Origin: Mucilaginibacter polytrichastri
GTDB taxonomy: Bacteria; Bacteroidota; Bacteroidia; Sphingobacteriales; Sphingobacteriaceae
Assembly: GCF_001911425.1 (NCBI RefSeq)
Contig: NZ_MPPL01000001.1
Span: 2,034,121 to 2,098,120 of the forward strand
Reading direction: 5' to 3'
Length of the DNA stretch: 64,000 nt
The notes under the pieces are model-generated. The model saw only the letters and a program-made list of their open reading frames with translations. It was not told where the DNA came from and did not search any database. Shown piece after piece: positions 1-8,839 of the stretch. Positions within the stretch are counted from its first letter, which is position 1, and every line of letters starts with the position of its first letter. Made by a program: the position numbers and the translations under genes.

Positions 1-3000
1 GGCATACTGCTGAAAGCACCAAGCTTTTTATATACTTTTTATCTATAAACCTGGATAGATCATATCCTAATGAAAGGTTGCGCAACTTGATGAAACTTGA
101 GCTGTAAATAAAGGGATCAAGAATATTGGTTGAACGATAATTGGCGTAAAAATCTTCTGCATTTACTGCAGTAGTATTAGGCAAACCATCGGTTGAATTT
201 ACACCCTGAAATAATACGCCCCCAACTCTACCCGGTAGTGATTCTTTTGAAAGGCCTTCTCTTAACAAGTTTAAGTTGGTACTCGACAACACTTTACCCC
301 CTGCCTTGTAGTCAAAATGTGCTACAAAGGTAAACCCCTTATAGTTTACGGTATTTGTCCACCCACCTGTTGCTTTTGGTAAGCCACTTCCAAAATTAAC
401 AGGTAGTGCGCTTGCAATTGGCTTTCCTCCTGTTAAAAGGATCTGCCCCGCAGCATTCCGTTTATATGTAGCGCCTTGAATTTGGTTAAGCGGCAACCCT
501 ACAACGTCAGCAATTGTTCCAAAAAATTCCGGGCTACCCACAACAAGTTGCTTTTGATTATTAGCTAACGATAAAACTTTTGATGAATTAAAGGCCGTAT
601 TAAATGATGTTCTCCAACTAATTTTACTGTTTTGAACAGGCACTAACTCCAGGAACAGTTCTAAACCTTTATTGTCTAAACCGCCCAGGTTAACTAAAGT
701 GCTACTGTAGCCGGTTGCTGTAGAAAGACTGATTGGTACAGCTTGATTGGTGGTTTTTTTATCATAAGCTGCTATATCCAAATTTATGCGGTTGTTAAAC
801 ATGTGCATCTCCAGCCCTATCTCCTTTTCTTTAACACCAAATGGCTTAATCCGTGGGTTTGGCGAAGATGTATTATTGATACTCCCCAATGGGCTGCCAT
901 TAAATGGATTTTGAGCCAATGCAAAGGTTAGGGTATTGTAGGCACCTATACCCTGGGCACTGCCCGTCTCGGATACAGCAACCCTAAGCTTTCCAAAATT
1001 TAACCACTTTGCATTAGGAAGTAATTCTGAAAAAACAAAACTGCCACTAACTGACGGATAAAAATAATGATCAATATCTCTGGCTAATACCGAGTACCAA
1101 TCTGTACGGCCGGTAACATTTAGGTAAAACAAACTTTTGTACGAAAATTCTGCGGTACCATATAATGAATTAACAGTCTGTTTAGAGAGGTTGTAACTTG
1201 AAGTCGCTGTAACGCCGTTTCCAATAGTATATAAATCTCTGATATAAAAGTTGGTTACGCTCTCATTAAAAGTCGAGTTAACTAATGGATAATTATTGCC
1301 GCCAACAGTAGCATTAAACCCAAAATTTCTGAATTTGCGCCCGCCACCTAACAAGAAATCAAAATTATTTTGACGTAAGTTAGACGTGTTGATAGCATAG
1401 CCGCCATTAAAAAGACCAGTTGGCGCCGCCCCAACAGATAAAGTTCCGGTTGGCGTGTTTGATTCAAAAGTGGTTTGCAAAAGATCTGTGCTAGCACGGC
1501 CTTGCAAATATAGCCAGTCAAAAAACTGGTAACGTAATACTGCGGTTCCAAGCAAATGGTCTTTTGTTTGCTTTTGAAACTGCTTGGCCATTATCCAATA
1601 CGGGTTGGTAACAGTAGAGAACCTTGAAGTTGGTGCCTCATTACCATTAGCGTCTATTGCGCCTGCTTTAAGCACATCAAAATCTATAGAATTAGCAAGC
1701 CTGTAAATAGATGTGGGAATTGATAAGCCCTGCACCCCAATAACTGGCGGGTTGTTATTAAACTCATGGTCATAGTTTACGTTAAATTGCGCAGTCAGCT
1801 TCTCGGTAAGTTTGTAATTGATGCCAATATTAAATATCTTTTTATGGTAATCGTTGTTAGGCACAATACCTTTTGCATCCTGATTAGCAAAAGAAACCCG
1901 AAAACTGCCTTTATCATTTCCTCCTGAAATTGCCAAGGTATTACTAAACGATGGTGCATTTCTAAAAAAAGTATTAATCCGTTTTTTAACCGGTGCATAA
2001 GGGCGCTGAACGCCGTCGAACTGGTAAGTTAGCGCATTATCAAACGGTACACCAAAACTCCAGGCACCCGAACTTTGAGCATCACCCTGAGTTAGGGGGC
2101 GTTTGTTGTTCTCGCCCTGGCCGTACTCGTATTGAAAATCAGTAAAATCAAGTGCCTTACTTAGGGTAAAATTTGAATTGAACTCCACGCCAATGCCTGT
2201 GTTTTTCGCCCCGGATTTAGTAGTAATAATGATTGCTCCGTTAACAGCGCGAGACCCATAAAGCGCTGCCGCTGTGGAGCCTTTTAAAATCGTCATCGAT
2301 TCAATATCATCCTGGTTAATGCCCTGCAGATTGTCTCCCTGGTCTGTATTTTGGGTATAACCATTAGTGCTGCTTGCACCTTGAGACATCGGTAAACCAT
2401 TAATTACAATTAGTGGCGAATTATCTGCCGTAAACGAAGATTGGCCACGTAAACGAATTTTTGTACTACCGCCCGGCCCGGCTGCGGGAGGCGAAACATC
2501 TAAACCTGCCACCTGCCCTTCAAGCGCGTTGGCAAGGTTAGTAGTACGGTTGGTTTGCAATGCCTGAACATCAGCTTTTTGAGCAGAATAACCAAGGCTT
2601 TTGGCCTCCCTTCTGATACCTAATGCGGTTACAATTACTTCATTTAAAGCGCTAACAGCGGGTGCCATCGAAGCATTCACTATTGTTTCATTATTCACCG
2701 GTATTTCTATCGGTTTATAACCCACAAATGTAAATACCAGTACCGCACTTTTGCCGGCAACATTTAATTTATAGGTACCTGATGAAGTGGTAATGGTAGC
2801 ATTTTTTGTGCCTTTTTCGGTAACGGTTACGCCGGGTAAGGTCATTCCCTTCTCATCCATTACTTTGCCGGTTATTGCTATTGAAACAATTTCTGATTCG
2901 GCACTTGCCCGGCTTGTTTCATTTGGTGTATTAGTGTTATATATTATTTTTAACACTGTCCGACCTCCGGCCATGGCAATTCCTGCCGATTGTAAAAGCA

Positions 3001-3052
3001 TGGTTACGGTTAAAACGGTACACATAAATAATGGTAACGACTTTTTTTCCAT
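1..3052 (-). CDS. SusC/RagA-family TonB-linked outer membrane protein (3' end outside window)
   Basis: The frame stays open from an ATG at 3052 to the window edge (1,017 codons), so the C-terminal strands are missing. The N-terminus MEKKSLPLFMCTVLTV is a signal peptide. It is followed by a carboxypeptidase-regulatory-like domain (about residues 45-120, ending VFTFVGYKP), then ALNEVIVTALG and a plug domain with IRLRGQSSF and ALYGSRAVNGAI. The rest is aromatic-rich barrel. There is no STN domain, so FecR-type anti-sigma control is not expected. SusC proteins import oligosaccharides or similar ligands with a SusD lipoprotein; a susD would lie beyond position 1. It is the first gene downstream of the sugar-acid cluster, and a copy of the shared 31-34 bp motif lies about 370 bp upstream, so its ligand is probably a uronate- or aldonate-containing saccharide (inference). 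Confidence 0.93.
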   Translation of the reverse strand, partial: MEKKSLPLFMCTVLTVTMLLQSAGIAMAGGRTVLKIIYNTNTPNETSRASAESEIVSIAITGKVMDEKGMTLPGVTVTEKGTKNATITTSSGTYKLNVAGKSAVLVFTFVGYKPIEIPVNNETIVNASMAPAVSALNEVIVTALGIRREAKSLGYSAQKADVQALQTNRTTNLANALEGQVAGLDVSPPAAGPGGSTKIRLRGQSSFTADNSPLIVINGLPMSQGASSTNGYTQNTDQGDNLQGINQDDIESMTILKGSTAAALYGSRAVNGAIIITTKSGAKNTGIGVEFNSNFTLSKALDFTDFQYEYGQGENNKRPLTQGDAQSSGAWSFGVPFDNALTYQFDGVQRPYAPVKKRINTFFRNAPSFSNTLAISGGNDKGSFRVSFANQDAKGIVPNNDYHKKIFNIGINYKLTEKLTAQFNVNYDHEFNNNPPVIGVQGLSIPTSIYRLANSIDFDVLKAGAIDANGNEAPTSRFSTVTNPYWIMAKQFQKQTKDHLLGTAVLRYQFFDWLYLQGRASTDLLQTTFESNTPTGTLSVGAAPTGLFNGGYAINTSNLRQNNFDFLLGGGRKFRNFGFNATVGGNNYPLVNSTFNESVTNFYIRDLYTIGNGVTATSSYNLSKQTVNSLYGTAEFSYKSLFYLNVTGRTDWYSVLARDIDHYFYPSVSGSFVFSELLPNAKWLNFGKLRVAVSETGSAQGIGAYNTLTFALAQNPFNGSPLGSINNTSSPNPRIKPFGVKEKEIGLEMHMFNNRINLDIAAYDKKTTNQAVPISLSTATGYSSTLVNLGGLDNKGLELFLELVPVQNSKISWRTSFNTAFNSSKVLSLANNQKQLVVGSPEFFGTIADVVGLPLNQIQGATYKRNAAGQILLTGGKPIASALPVNFGSGLPKATGGWTNTVNYKGFTFVAHFDYKAGGKVLSSTNLNLLREGLSKESLPGRVGGVLFQGVNSTDGLPNTTAVNAEDFYANYRSTNILDPFIYSSSFIKLRNLSLGYDLSRFIDKKYIKSLVLSAVC

Positions 3053-3553
3053 ATTTTTTAGATTTAGTTTGGTTAAAATTTGAAATAAAGATGCCCTTGC
3101 AACTCAATTAAGTTGTTCCATCAGTTTAGGAAAATAAGGAGCGAAAACAGTATTGCGAGGTACTGCCTGATTTAATTAGGTAAGTTTTATCTCATAGATT
3201 ATTTTAGTGTGTTTATTTAATTAGTGTGCCCAATTCGGTTGTCAATAACATTAATATTTAATGCTATACACATTACACTACCAAATGGTATCGTAATGCC
3301 TGACTGCATTATTGGATAAATGAATAATTAATAAATCACAGCGTCTTTGATTTATAATTGGTTTGGAAACTGCTGTGCTAAAAACAAATAAATGCAACTT
3401 TGATGAAAAGAAATTTCTGTATCAAAGCAAAAATTTGTAACATATTAACATACTTGCCAGCCCGAAAGATTAACCTGAAATGTTAATGTGCTGATTTGTC
3501 TTTAACATCTTACTTAAACAGTGTGAGCCCTTGCTAAACAGGGCATTGCACTG
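3053..3553. other. Intergenic region upstream of the SusC gene
   Basis: This 501 bp stretch holds no credible ORF. It contains one copy of the motif shared by the sugar-acid operons (3420-3453) and AT-rich DNA that probably carries the SusC promoter. Its length and the motif argue that the SusC gene has its own promoter rather than reading through from the dehydratase gene. Confidence 0.6.
3420..3453 (+). promoter_or_regulatory. Candidate AraC-type operator, copy 1
   Basis: The site reads TATCAAAGCA, then an A/T stretch, then TTTGTAACATATTAACA. It matches the site at 7330-7363 at about 30 of 34 positions and the site at 8699-8729 without gaps over 31 bp. It lies upstream of the SusC gene, on the strand opposite to transcription. 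Assignment to the AraC protein encoded at 7577 is inference. Confidence 0.5.
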
Positions 3554-4849
3554 CTATTCAAAAAAAGGAACATCTTTCACTGCATATTTTTTCAAGCCTT
3601 CCTCGTTTATCTCAACACCTATGCCTGGTTTATCTGATACAGTAAGGAAGCCTTTTTCAATAAATGGTTTGTCGTAGGTTACTATTTCTTTCCATTTTGG
3701 CTCAGTATCGCTTAAAGTTTGCCATTCTAATATATGAAAGTTGGGTACCGATGCGCAAACGTGGGCTGTTGCCATTGCGCCAAGAAATGAACCTACCATA
3801 TGCGGAGAAAAAGGAACATAATATAAATTCGCCAGATTAGCGATGCGCTGCCCTTCGCCCAGGCCCCCACATTTTTGCAGATCGGGCATTACAATATCAA
3901 TCCCGGCTTCACTTAATAAACGGGTATAACCATAGGCCAGGTAAAAATTCTCACCGGCGCATATCGGTGTGCTGGTTTCCTGTGTAATAGTCTTGTATAT
4001 ATCTATATTATCTGCCGGGACAGGCTCTTCCAACCACATCAGGTTTAAAGGCTCCATCATTTTGGCTACTTTTCGCCCGGTAGTGCCATCATACCGGCCA
4101 TGCATATCCACACAAATATCTATATGCGGGCCTACTTCCTTCCGTACTGCGGCAATGGCACTAAACATCCGTTCCAATTCGGCATTACTGGCTGTCCAGT
4201 TCCATCGGTCAAACTTATTAGGGTCTCTGGCATCATCAATATCAAATTTTACGGCGGTATAACCTCTGTCAACTGCGCCACGTGCTGCTTTTGCGTAATC
4301 TTCGGGAACAGGGTTACGGGCCGTGTAAAGTTCAGTATCACAATATACCCGACATTTGTCTCTAAATTTTCCACCTAACAACTGGTACACCGGCAAGCCA
4401 AGCGCTTTACCTGTTAAATCCCATAAAGCTGCTTCAATGGCGGTAAGCACTGCCACAAACATGCCAGATTGTGCGCCACCAAAAAAAGCGCCTTTGCGTA
4501 ATTGTTCGGCCAATCTGTTGGGGTTAAGCGGGCTTTGCCCTTTTAACTGCGCGCCTAAACGTTTTACCAGGTAATATGTGCCAGCAACAGCATCTACACC
4601 CTCCCCGCACCCCCATATATCTTGGTTAGTATGTATTTTTACAAACAAGCCGCCGCCCGAATACCCGCATTTAATATCGGTGATCTTTAAATCAGAAGGC
4701 GCTGAAGCCTGTGGCGTTCTTTCCTTAGCATCAATTAAGCCCTGCCCATAGGTTGACATGCTAAGCATAGGGGCAGCCATTACGCCGGCACCTGCCAGGG
4801 CAGCCTTTGACAAGAATGAACGCCTGTTTTGTTTGGTATAGTTTGACAT
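3554..4849 (-). CDS. Tat-exported mandelate racemase/enolase-superfamily sugar-acid dehydratase
   Basis: The 431-residue protein has a twin-arginine signal (NRRSFLSKAA, residues 8-17) followed by a hydrophobic Ala-rich segment, so it should be exported folded. The enolase-superfamily fold follows: capping domain to about residue 170, then a barrel with K201-F-D203, D248 with H250 (VDMHGRYD), E274/E275 (LEEP), E300 (CAGEN) and H350 (FSPHMVGS). These fit the metal ligands and acid/base residues of the gluconate/galactonate/mannonate dehydratase branch, which turns aldonates into 2-keto-3-deoxy acids. It is last in a three-gene minus-strand unit after the BASS carrier and RraA-like genes. The exact substrate cannot be read from sequence. 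Export of such an enzyme is less usual than a cytoplasmic location. Confidence 0.85.
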   Translation of the reverse strand: MSNYTKQNRRSFLSKAALAGAGVMAAPMLSMSTYGQGLIDAKERTPQASAPSDLKITDIKCGYSGGGLFVKIHTNQDIWGCGEGVDAVAGTYYLVKRLGAQLKGQSPLNPNRLAEQLRKGAFFGGAQSGMFVAVLTAIEAALWDLTGKALGLPVYQLLGGKFRDKCRVYCDTELYTARNPVPEDYAKAARGAVDRGYTAVKFDIDDARDPNKFDRWNWTASNAELERMFSAIAAVRKEVGPHIDICVDMHGRYDGTTGRKVAKMMEPLNLMWLEEPVPADNIDIYKTITQETSTPICAGENFYLAYGYTRLLSEAGIDIVMPDLQKCGGLGEGQRIANLANLYYVPFSPHMVGSFLGAMATAHVCASVPNFHILEWQTLSDTEPKWKEIVTYDKPFIEKGFLTVSDKPGIGVEINEEGLKKYAVKDVPFFE

Positions 4850-4902
4850 GATATTTGATTTAAAAGGTTGATTTTTTGGTTAGCCTGATATAGCCTTATG
4901 GC

Positions 4903-5850
4903 TTACCAGGTACGCGTTTTTAATATTTCCTGAATCTGCTCTTTAGGAACAGGCAACTTGTCAATATGGTCGTTAAGCCATTTAGAAAAATCTTTTTCGA
5001 TATCGTCAGACCATCGTGCATCAATCTGGCCGGCAGTATATTTACCTTCTCTTAAGCGTAGGTGTCCAAACATATCGCGCAGGCGTACAATTTCCGAGCT
5101 CACTACCACTTTTTCTGCCAGGTGTGGGGGGATAAATATCACAATACCATCTTCTCCCAAAACAACATCGCCCGGCATAACCGTCACCTTGCGGATACGT
5201 GTGGGCTGGTTGATGCCCATAATCATTGTATTAAGGTCACCCGGAGGATTATGGTATGATGGGTCATAACTGGATATGAAAGAGGTAAAACCGCCTATTT
5301 CTTTTAATCCGCGCAAGTCTCTCACCGCGCCATCGTAAATAATGCCGTTGCCTGTTTTGGCGTAAATTGCGTTACCCACATTATCGCCTATTGTGGGGCC
5401 GTTTTTATGCGCGTCAAATTGGTCGGCCACGTACACATCCCCTTTTATTAAAAGGTCAACAGGCCAAGTGTTCTGCCCTTTTTTGCCATCCTTTTTACCC
5501 CTGTCGTCTATAGCCTGCCATACATCTTTCCGTGCGGGCATAAACGTTGCAGTTACTGCCCTACCCACAAGTACACTGTCGGGGTTAATTTGTATAGGCC
5601 AGTCTTCTGCAATCTGATAGCCATAACCTTCGTTTTTTAAAACCGCCCACGCTTCCTCAATGCTAACAAGCTTCATCCGTTTAATAATACCATCGGGCAC
5701 TTTGGGCCTTCCATCCGGGTAGCGTTCCCCTTTCCACAAGGGTGTTAAAAAAATGAGCTCATCCTTTGAGATTTGCTGGGCATGGCCATGTAGTGGTGCT
5801 ATGCCAAGGCCTAAACACACACATAAAATAGCGGAATAAAATCGTTTCAT
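4903..5850 (-). CDS. Secreted RraA-like / HMG-aldolase-family protein
   Basis: A 315-residue protein with a signal peptide ending near HGHAQQ (residues 21-26). The RraA/4-hydroxy-4-methyl-2-oxoglutarate aldolase fold is recognisable by TIGDNVGNAI (154-163) and GIIYDGAVRDL (169-179, with R177 and D178). In characterised family members the equivalent Gly-Asp and Arg-Asp motifs bind a divalent metal and a pyruvate moiety. The length exceeds minimal RraA proteins (about 160-230 residues), with about 90 extra residues at the N-terminus and a charged C-terminal extension. It sits 53 bp upstream of the Tat-exported dehydratase gene, so both products may act on the same sugar acid in the periplasm. 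Lyase activity is likely from the family; an RNase E regulator role is unlikely for an exported protein. Confidence 0.8.
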   Translation of the reverse strand: MKRFYSAILCVCLGLGIAPLHGHAQQISKDELIFLTPLWKGERYPDGRPKVPDGIIKRMKLVSIEEAWAVLKNEGYGYQIAEDWPIQINPDSVLVGRAVTATFMPARKDVWQAIDDRGKKDGKKGQNTWPVDLLIKGDVYVADQFDAHKNGPTIGDNVGNAIYAKTGNGIIYDGAVRDLRGLKEIGGFTSFISSYDPSYHNPPGDLNTMIMGINQPTRIRKVTVMPGDVVLGEDGIVIFIPPHLAEKVVVSSEIVRLRDMFGHLRLREGKYTAGQIDARWSDDIEKDFSKWLNDHIDKLPVPKEQIQEILKTRTW

Positions 5851-5962
5851 ATTATTTAGTCAATTGGGTTTAAAAAACGCTTATAAAATGCCATACCTGT
5901 ATTTAAAATATTTTAGCAAGCCGCACGCGTATGGAGATTAAGTTTAAGGTTGACCTCCAAGC

Positions 5963-7129
5963 TTAAACATGCTGATTTGTTGCCGTTTGTACTTTTAACT
6001 CTTCTACATCTTCCGGGGGTAATTTTCCATGCCACCAGGTAGCCAGTGAAGAGCCTGTTATATTCATTAGCGGGCCAAATACTGCCGGTGCCAAACCAAT
6101 GGTGGCCATTCCGCCCATCAGTAAAGCAAGGCCCGATGCCAAACCGCCGTTTTGCATACCAACCTCAAGCGATATGGTGCGGCAGTCCTTTTCTTTAATA
6201 CCCAGCAGGCGACTGATCCAATACCCAAGCGTATACCCAGCCAGATTATGAATAAGCACCGCCAAAACCAGTAATAACCCCACCTTAAGCAAGCTGTCTC
6301 TGCCGGCCGCAGTTATTACCATTAAAATAAGCGCTATACCTATCATGGATACTGCAGGCATAATTTTGTCTACCCACCTAATTTTACCCTTTATCAAAAA
6401 GTGAAAAATTAGCCCGGCTACTATCGGGATTATTACTACCCTGGTGGTATCCCAGGCCATATCCCAAAAATGAACCGTAACATATTTACCAGCTAGCAGC
6501 CGCATAAGTAATGGGGTTAACAGGGGGGCCAGCAATGTTGAAAGTGTGGTTATTGCTACTGACAAAGCTAAATTTGCCCTTGCCAGGTACGCCATAACGT
6601 TAGAAGCTAATCCGCTTGGGCAACACCCTATAAGTAAAATGCCGGCAGCAATTTCTTTAGGGAAATTAAACAGATTTACAATTGTAAATCCTACCAAGGG
6701 CATAATGGTATAATGGCAAATGGTACCAACCAAAATATTTTTAGGTTTTTTAGCTACAGTAATTAGCTCTTTTAAGCTTAGTTCGCTCCCCATGCCAAAC
6801 ATGATGAATTGCAATAGTGGGATAATAAGCTTTGATAGCTTAAAATTGCCTATCTGCACAAAATGTGCAGGATAATACATGGCAAAGCTTACGGCAGCAA
6901 AAATCATTACGGTAAAAGAGAAGCCCTTTAAAACGCTGCTGTTACGAAATACCATTGCCAGCACTACAAAAAACAACATGAGCGGCCAGCCTGCTAGTTG
7001 ATGATAGCCGGTAAATAATGTTGCAATAAGCCATAACAGAAACAGGATTAGCAGAGAACAACATTTTATGCGGAAAATCATATTGCGGCGGTATAAGGCA
7101 TAAGAAGTTTGTGTCACCTTTTTTGTCAT
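5963..7129 (-). CDS. BASS-family (bile acid:sodium symporter-like) organic anion transporter
   Basis: A 388-residue integral membrane protein with about ten hydrophobic segments. It carries BASS-family landmarks: FGMGSELSL near residue 116 and the crossover region IGCCPSGLASNVMAYLARA, where discontinuous helices bind Na+ and substrate. The GCCPxGxASNV pattern resembles the keto-acid/pantoate-transporting branch more than true bile-acid carriers. It is first in the minus-strand unit leading to the RraA-like and dehydratase genes and is divergent from the araC-type gene. Uptake of a 2-keto acid made in the periplasm by those two enzymes is a reasonable inference; Na+ coupling is a family expectation. 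Confidence 0.85.
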   Translation of the reverse strand: MTKKVTQTSYALYRRNMIFRIKCCSLLILFLLWLIATLFTGYHQLAGWPLMLFFVVLAMVFRNSSVLKGFSFTVMIFAAVSFAMYYPAHFVQIGNFKLSKLIIPLLQFIMFGMGSELSLKELITVAKKPKNILVGTICHYTIMPLVGFTIVNLFNFPKEIAAGILLIGCCPSGLASNVMAYLARANLALSVAITTLSTLLAPLLTPLLMRLLAGKYVTVHFWDMAWDTTRVVIIPIVAGLIFHFLIKGKIRWVDKIMPAVSMIGIALILMVITAAGRDSLLKVGLLLVLAVLIHNLAGYTLGYWISRLLGIKEKDCRTISLEVGMQNGGLASGLALLMGGMATIGLAPAVFGPLMNITGSSLATWWHGKLPPEDVEELKVQTATNQHV

Positions 7130-7329
7130 AGGTAATTAGGTATTATCAGATTAAAAATGCCGGTTCAAGTGCAATCCCTCTTAAAAGAAACTGTTCATTA
7201 CACAGTATTATGGTGCACCTGGATAAGCAAAAATTGGTTATAGTACAGACTTAAACGCGAAATACGGGCGGTAATATTCCCTTTAAGATCTTATCAAAAC
7301 TATGGAATAAATTAAGCCGGGGATTTTGT

Positions 7330-7363
7330 TATCAAAGCAAATTTTTGTACCATATTAACATAT
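7330..7363 (+). promoter_or_regulatory. Candidate AraC-type operator, copy 2
   Basis: It reads TATCAAAGCA, an A/T stretch, then TTTTTGTACCATATTAACA. It is nearly identical to copy 1 and lies about 200 bp from both divergent start codons. It could serve the transporter operon, autoregulation of the araC-type gene, or both. Confidence 0.5.
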
Positions 7364-7389
7364 CGTATTTTGTTCAATTAGTCTTAAAA

Positions 7390-7417
7390 ACAGATAGATT
7401 AATATTTAACTATCTGT
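7390..7417. promoter_or_regulatory. Inverted repeat in the divergent promoter region
   Basis: Eight-bp perfect arms (7390-7397 and 7410-7417) flank an AT-rich centre that is itself nearly symmetric (TTAA/TTAA). This could be an operator for a dimeric regulator or the leader of the araC-type transcript. No regulator can be assigned. Confidence 0.35.
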
Positions 7418-7576
7418 ATATCTTATTTTTAATGTATTTTTTAGTGTAGAAAATACACTTGTTAAAGAATGTAAAATAAGCTCTTTCAATAGAGAGTTCA
7501 TTTATTTAAAACGAAAATATCCACTAAATATCAGTCATAATTTATAATTTCAAACTGTAATTAACCAATTATAAAC

Positions 7577-8473
7577 ATGAAGGCTACGTTAAAAAAGGCT
7601 ACTCCAAACCCGGAGCACTCCTTTAATATTCATAAGGATATAGGGCATGCTATATTAAGTGCATGGCACTATCACCCCGAATGCGAATTATTGGTACTTA
7701 AAAGAACTTACGGTACCTGCCTGATAGGTGACCATGTAGGCCCCTTTAAAAATGGAGATGTGTTTTTATTTGGCTCAAACCTGCCGCATACTTTTAGGTG
7801 CGAAAAAAAATACATGGAACGGAATGATGAAAAAATTGGAGAAACAATAGTGATTTTGTTTGAAAACAATATCTGGGGAGATGCATTCTTAAATCTTCCG
7901 GAAATTAACCCAATAGTAAAACTACTGAATACAAGCAAGCTGGGTTTACGTATAAAAGGAGCAACCAGGCGGAAGGTTGCTAAAATAGCAGAGGAAATGC
8001 TCAAAGATTCTCCTGCAAGGAAATTGATAAATTTGCTGTCGGCGCTCGAAATAATAGCCGCTTCCAAAGAATACGAATTAATATCGTCCAATGGTTTTAA
8101 CCCCGAAGTTACCAGCGTTGACCAAAACCGGATCAATACTATTTTTGAATACACCTTTAACAACTATCATCAAAAAGTTGTACTGGAAGATGTAGCCAAT
8201 ATTATAAACATGGGCAAACACTCTTTTTGCCGGTATTTTAAATCAAAAACAAAGAAAACTTATATCCAGTTTTTAATGGAAGTGCGTATAGGGCATGCGT
8301 GCAGATTGTTGGTGGAAGAAGATTTTAATATGGCCGAAATAGGCTACGCCTGTGGTTATAACACCATTTCCCATTTTTATCATCAGTTTAAAACCCTCAC
8401 TAAAAAAAATCCATTAGATTACCGAAACAACTACCTCAAAACCGAAGAAGCAAAACTGGTTGATTTGGCGTAA
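7577..8473 (+). CDS. AraC-family transcriptional regulator (cupin sensor)
   Basis: 298 residues. The N-terminal half looks like a cupin ligand-binding domain (AWHYHPECELLVLKR near residues 30-45, FLFGSNLPHTFRC near 66-78). The C-terminal 100 residues carry the two AraC helix-turn-helix motifs: LEDVANIINMGKHSFCRYFK, then MAEIGYACGYNTISHFYHQFK, ending NPLDYR. It is divergent from the transporter/RraA/dehydratase unit and upstream of the FAH operon, so it is the obvious local regulator, sensing a sugar acid or a keto-deoxy intermediate (inference). Three copies of one motif in the promoter regions around it support this. Confidence 0.92.
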   Translation: MKATLKKATPNPEHSFNIHKDIGHAILSAWHYHPECELLVLKRTYGTCLIGDHVGPFKNGDVFLFGSNLPHTFRCEKKYMERNDEKIGETIVILFENNIWGDAFLNLPEINPIVKLLNTSKLGLRIKGATRRKVAKIAEEMLKDSPARKLINLLSALEIIAASKEYELISSNGFNPEVTSVDQNRINTIFEYTFNNYHQKVVLEDVANIINMGKHSFCRYFKSKTKKTYIQFLMEVRIGHACRLLVEEDFNMAEIGYACGYNTISHFYHQFKTLTKKNPLDYRNNYLKTEEAKLVDLA

Positions 8474-8839
8474 TACCCCCTACACTGCCTACATATTAAA
8501 GCCAAATTGGCCTTGGCATTTACATTAAAAACTGGCGTTACTTCATGTGCTATTTAGGGACAATTCCCAGTTACAGACAGCCAAATTTTTTACTGTAGGC
8601 ATTTAGTTACTACTTGAAGAACCTAGATTTTGATAAGCGCAAGAGCTTACTTTATACTTCTGCAAAACTTAAACCTGTATAAGGCTAGTCCATTTTATTA
8701 TTGAAGCATTTTTTTGTAATATATTAACAATATACCTTAAATCCCGCTTTATAAGGCTTATTTGCTTTCCAATTCAACAGCAAATTCTAGAATAAACCAA
8801 TAATCTATATATTCATACTACTAAGCCTAACCAATTATT
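8474..8839. other. Intergenic region upstream of the FAH operon
   Basis: 366 bp without a credible gene. It contains motif copy 3 (8699-8729) about 110 bp before the next ATG. No clear terminator follows the araC-type gene, so some read-through is possible. Confidence 0.55.
8699..8729 (+). promoter_or_regulatory. Candidate AraC-type operator, copy 3
   Basis: It reads TATTGAAGCA, seven T, then GTAATATATTAACA. It aligns without gaps to copies 1 and 2; AAGCA, TTTGTA and ATATTAACA are conserved at the same spacing. It is more divergent than the other two. It lies upstream of the four-gene aldonate operon, in the direction of transcription. Confidence 0.45.

Larger units (their letters stand above)
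7130..7576. other. Divergent regulatory region between the transporter and AraC genes
   Basis: This 447 bp AT-rich region must contain both divergent promoters. It holds the second copy of the shared motif (7330-7363) and an inverted repeat, ACAGATAG with CTATCTGT (7390-7417). No ORF is credible. Confidence 0.6.

Noticed and set aside
743..1998. Short ORFs in the first 2 kb
   Set aside because: All lie within the continuous SusC reading frame in other frames.
3969..4378. Plus-strand ORFs within the dehydratase gene
   Set aside because: They are antisense to a gene with full family motifs and resemble no protein.
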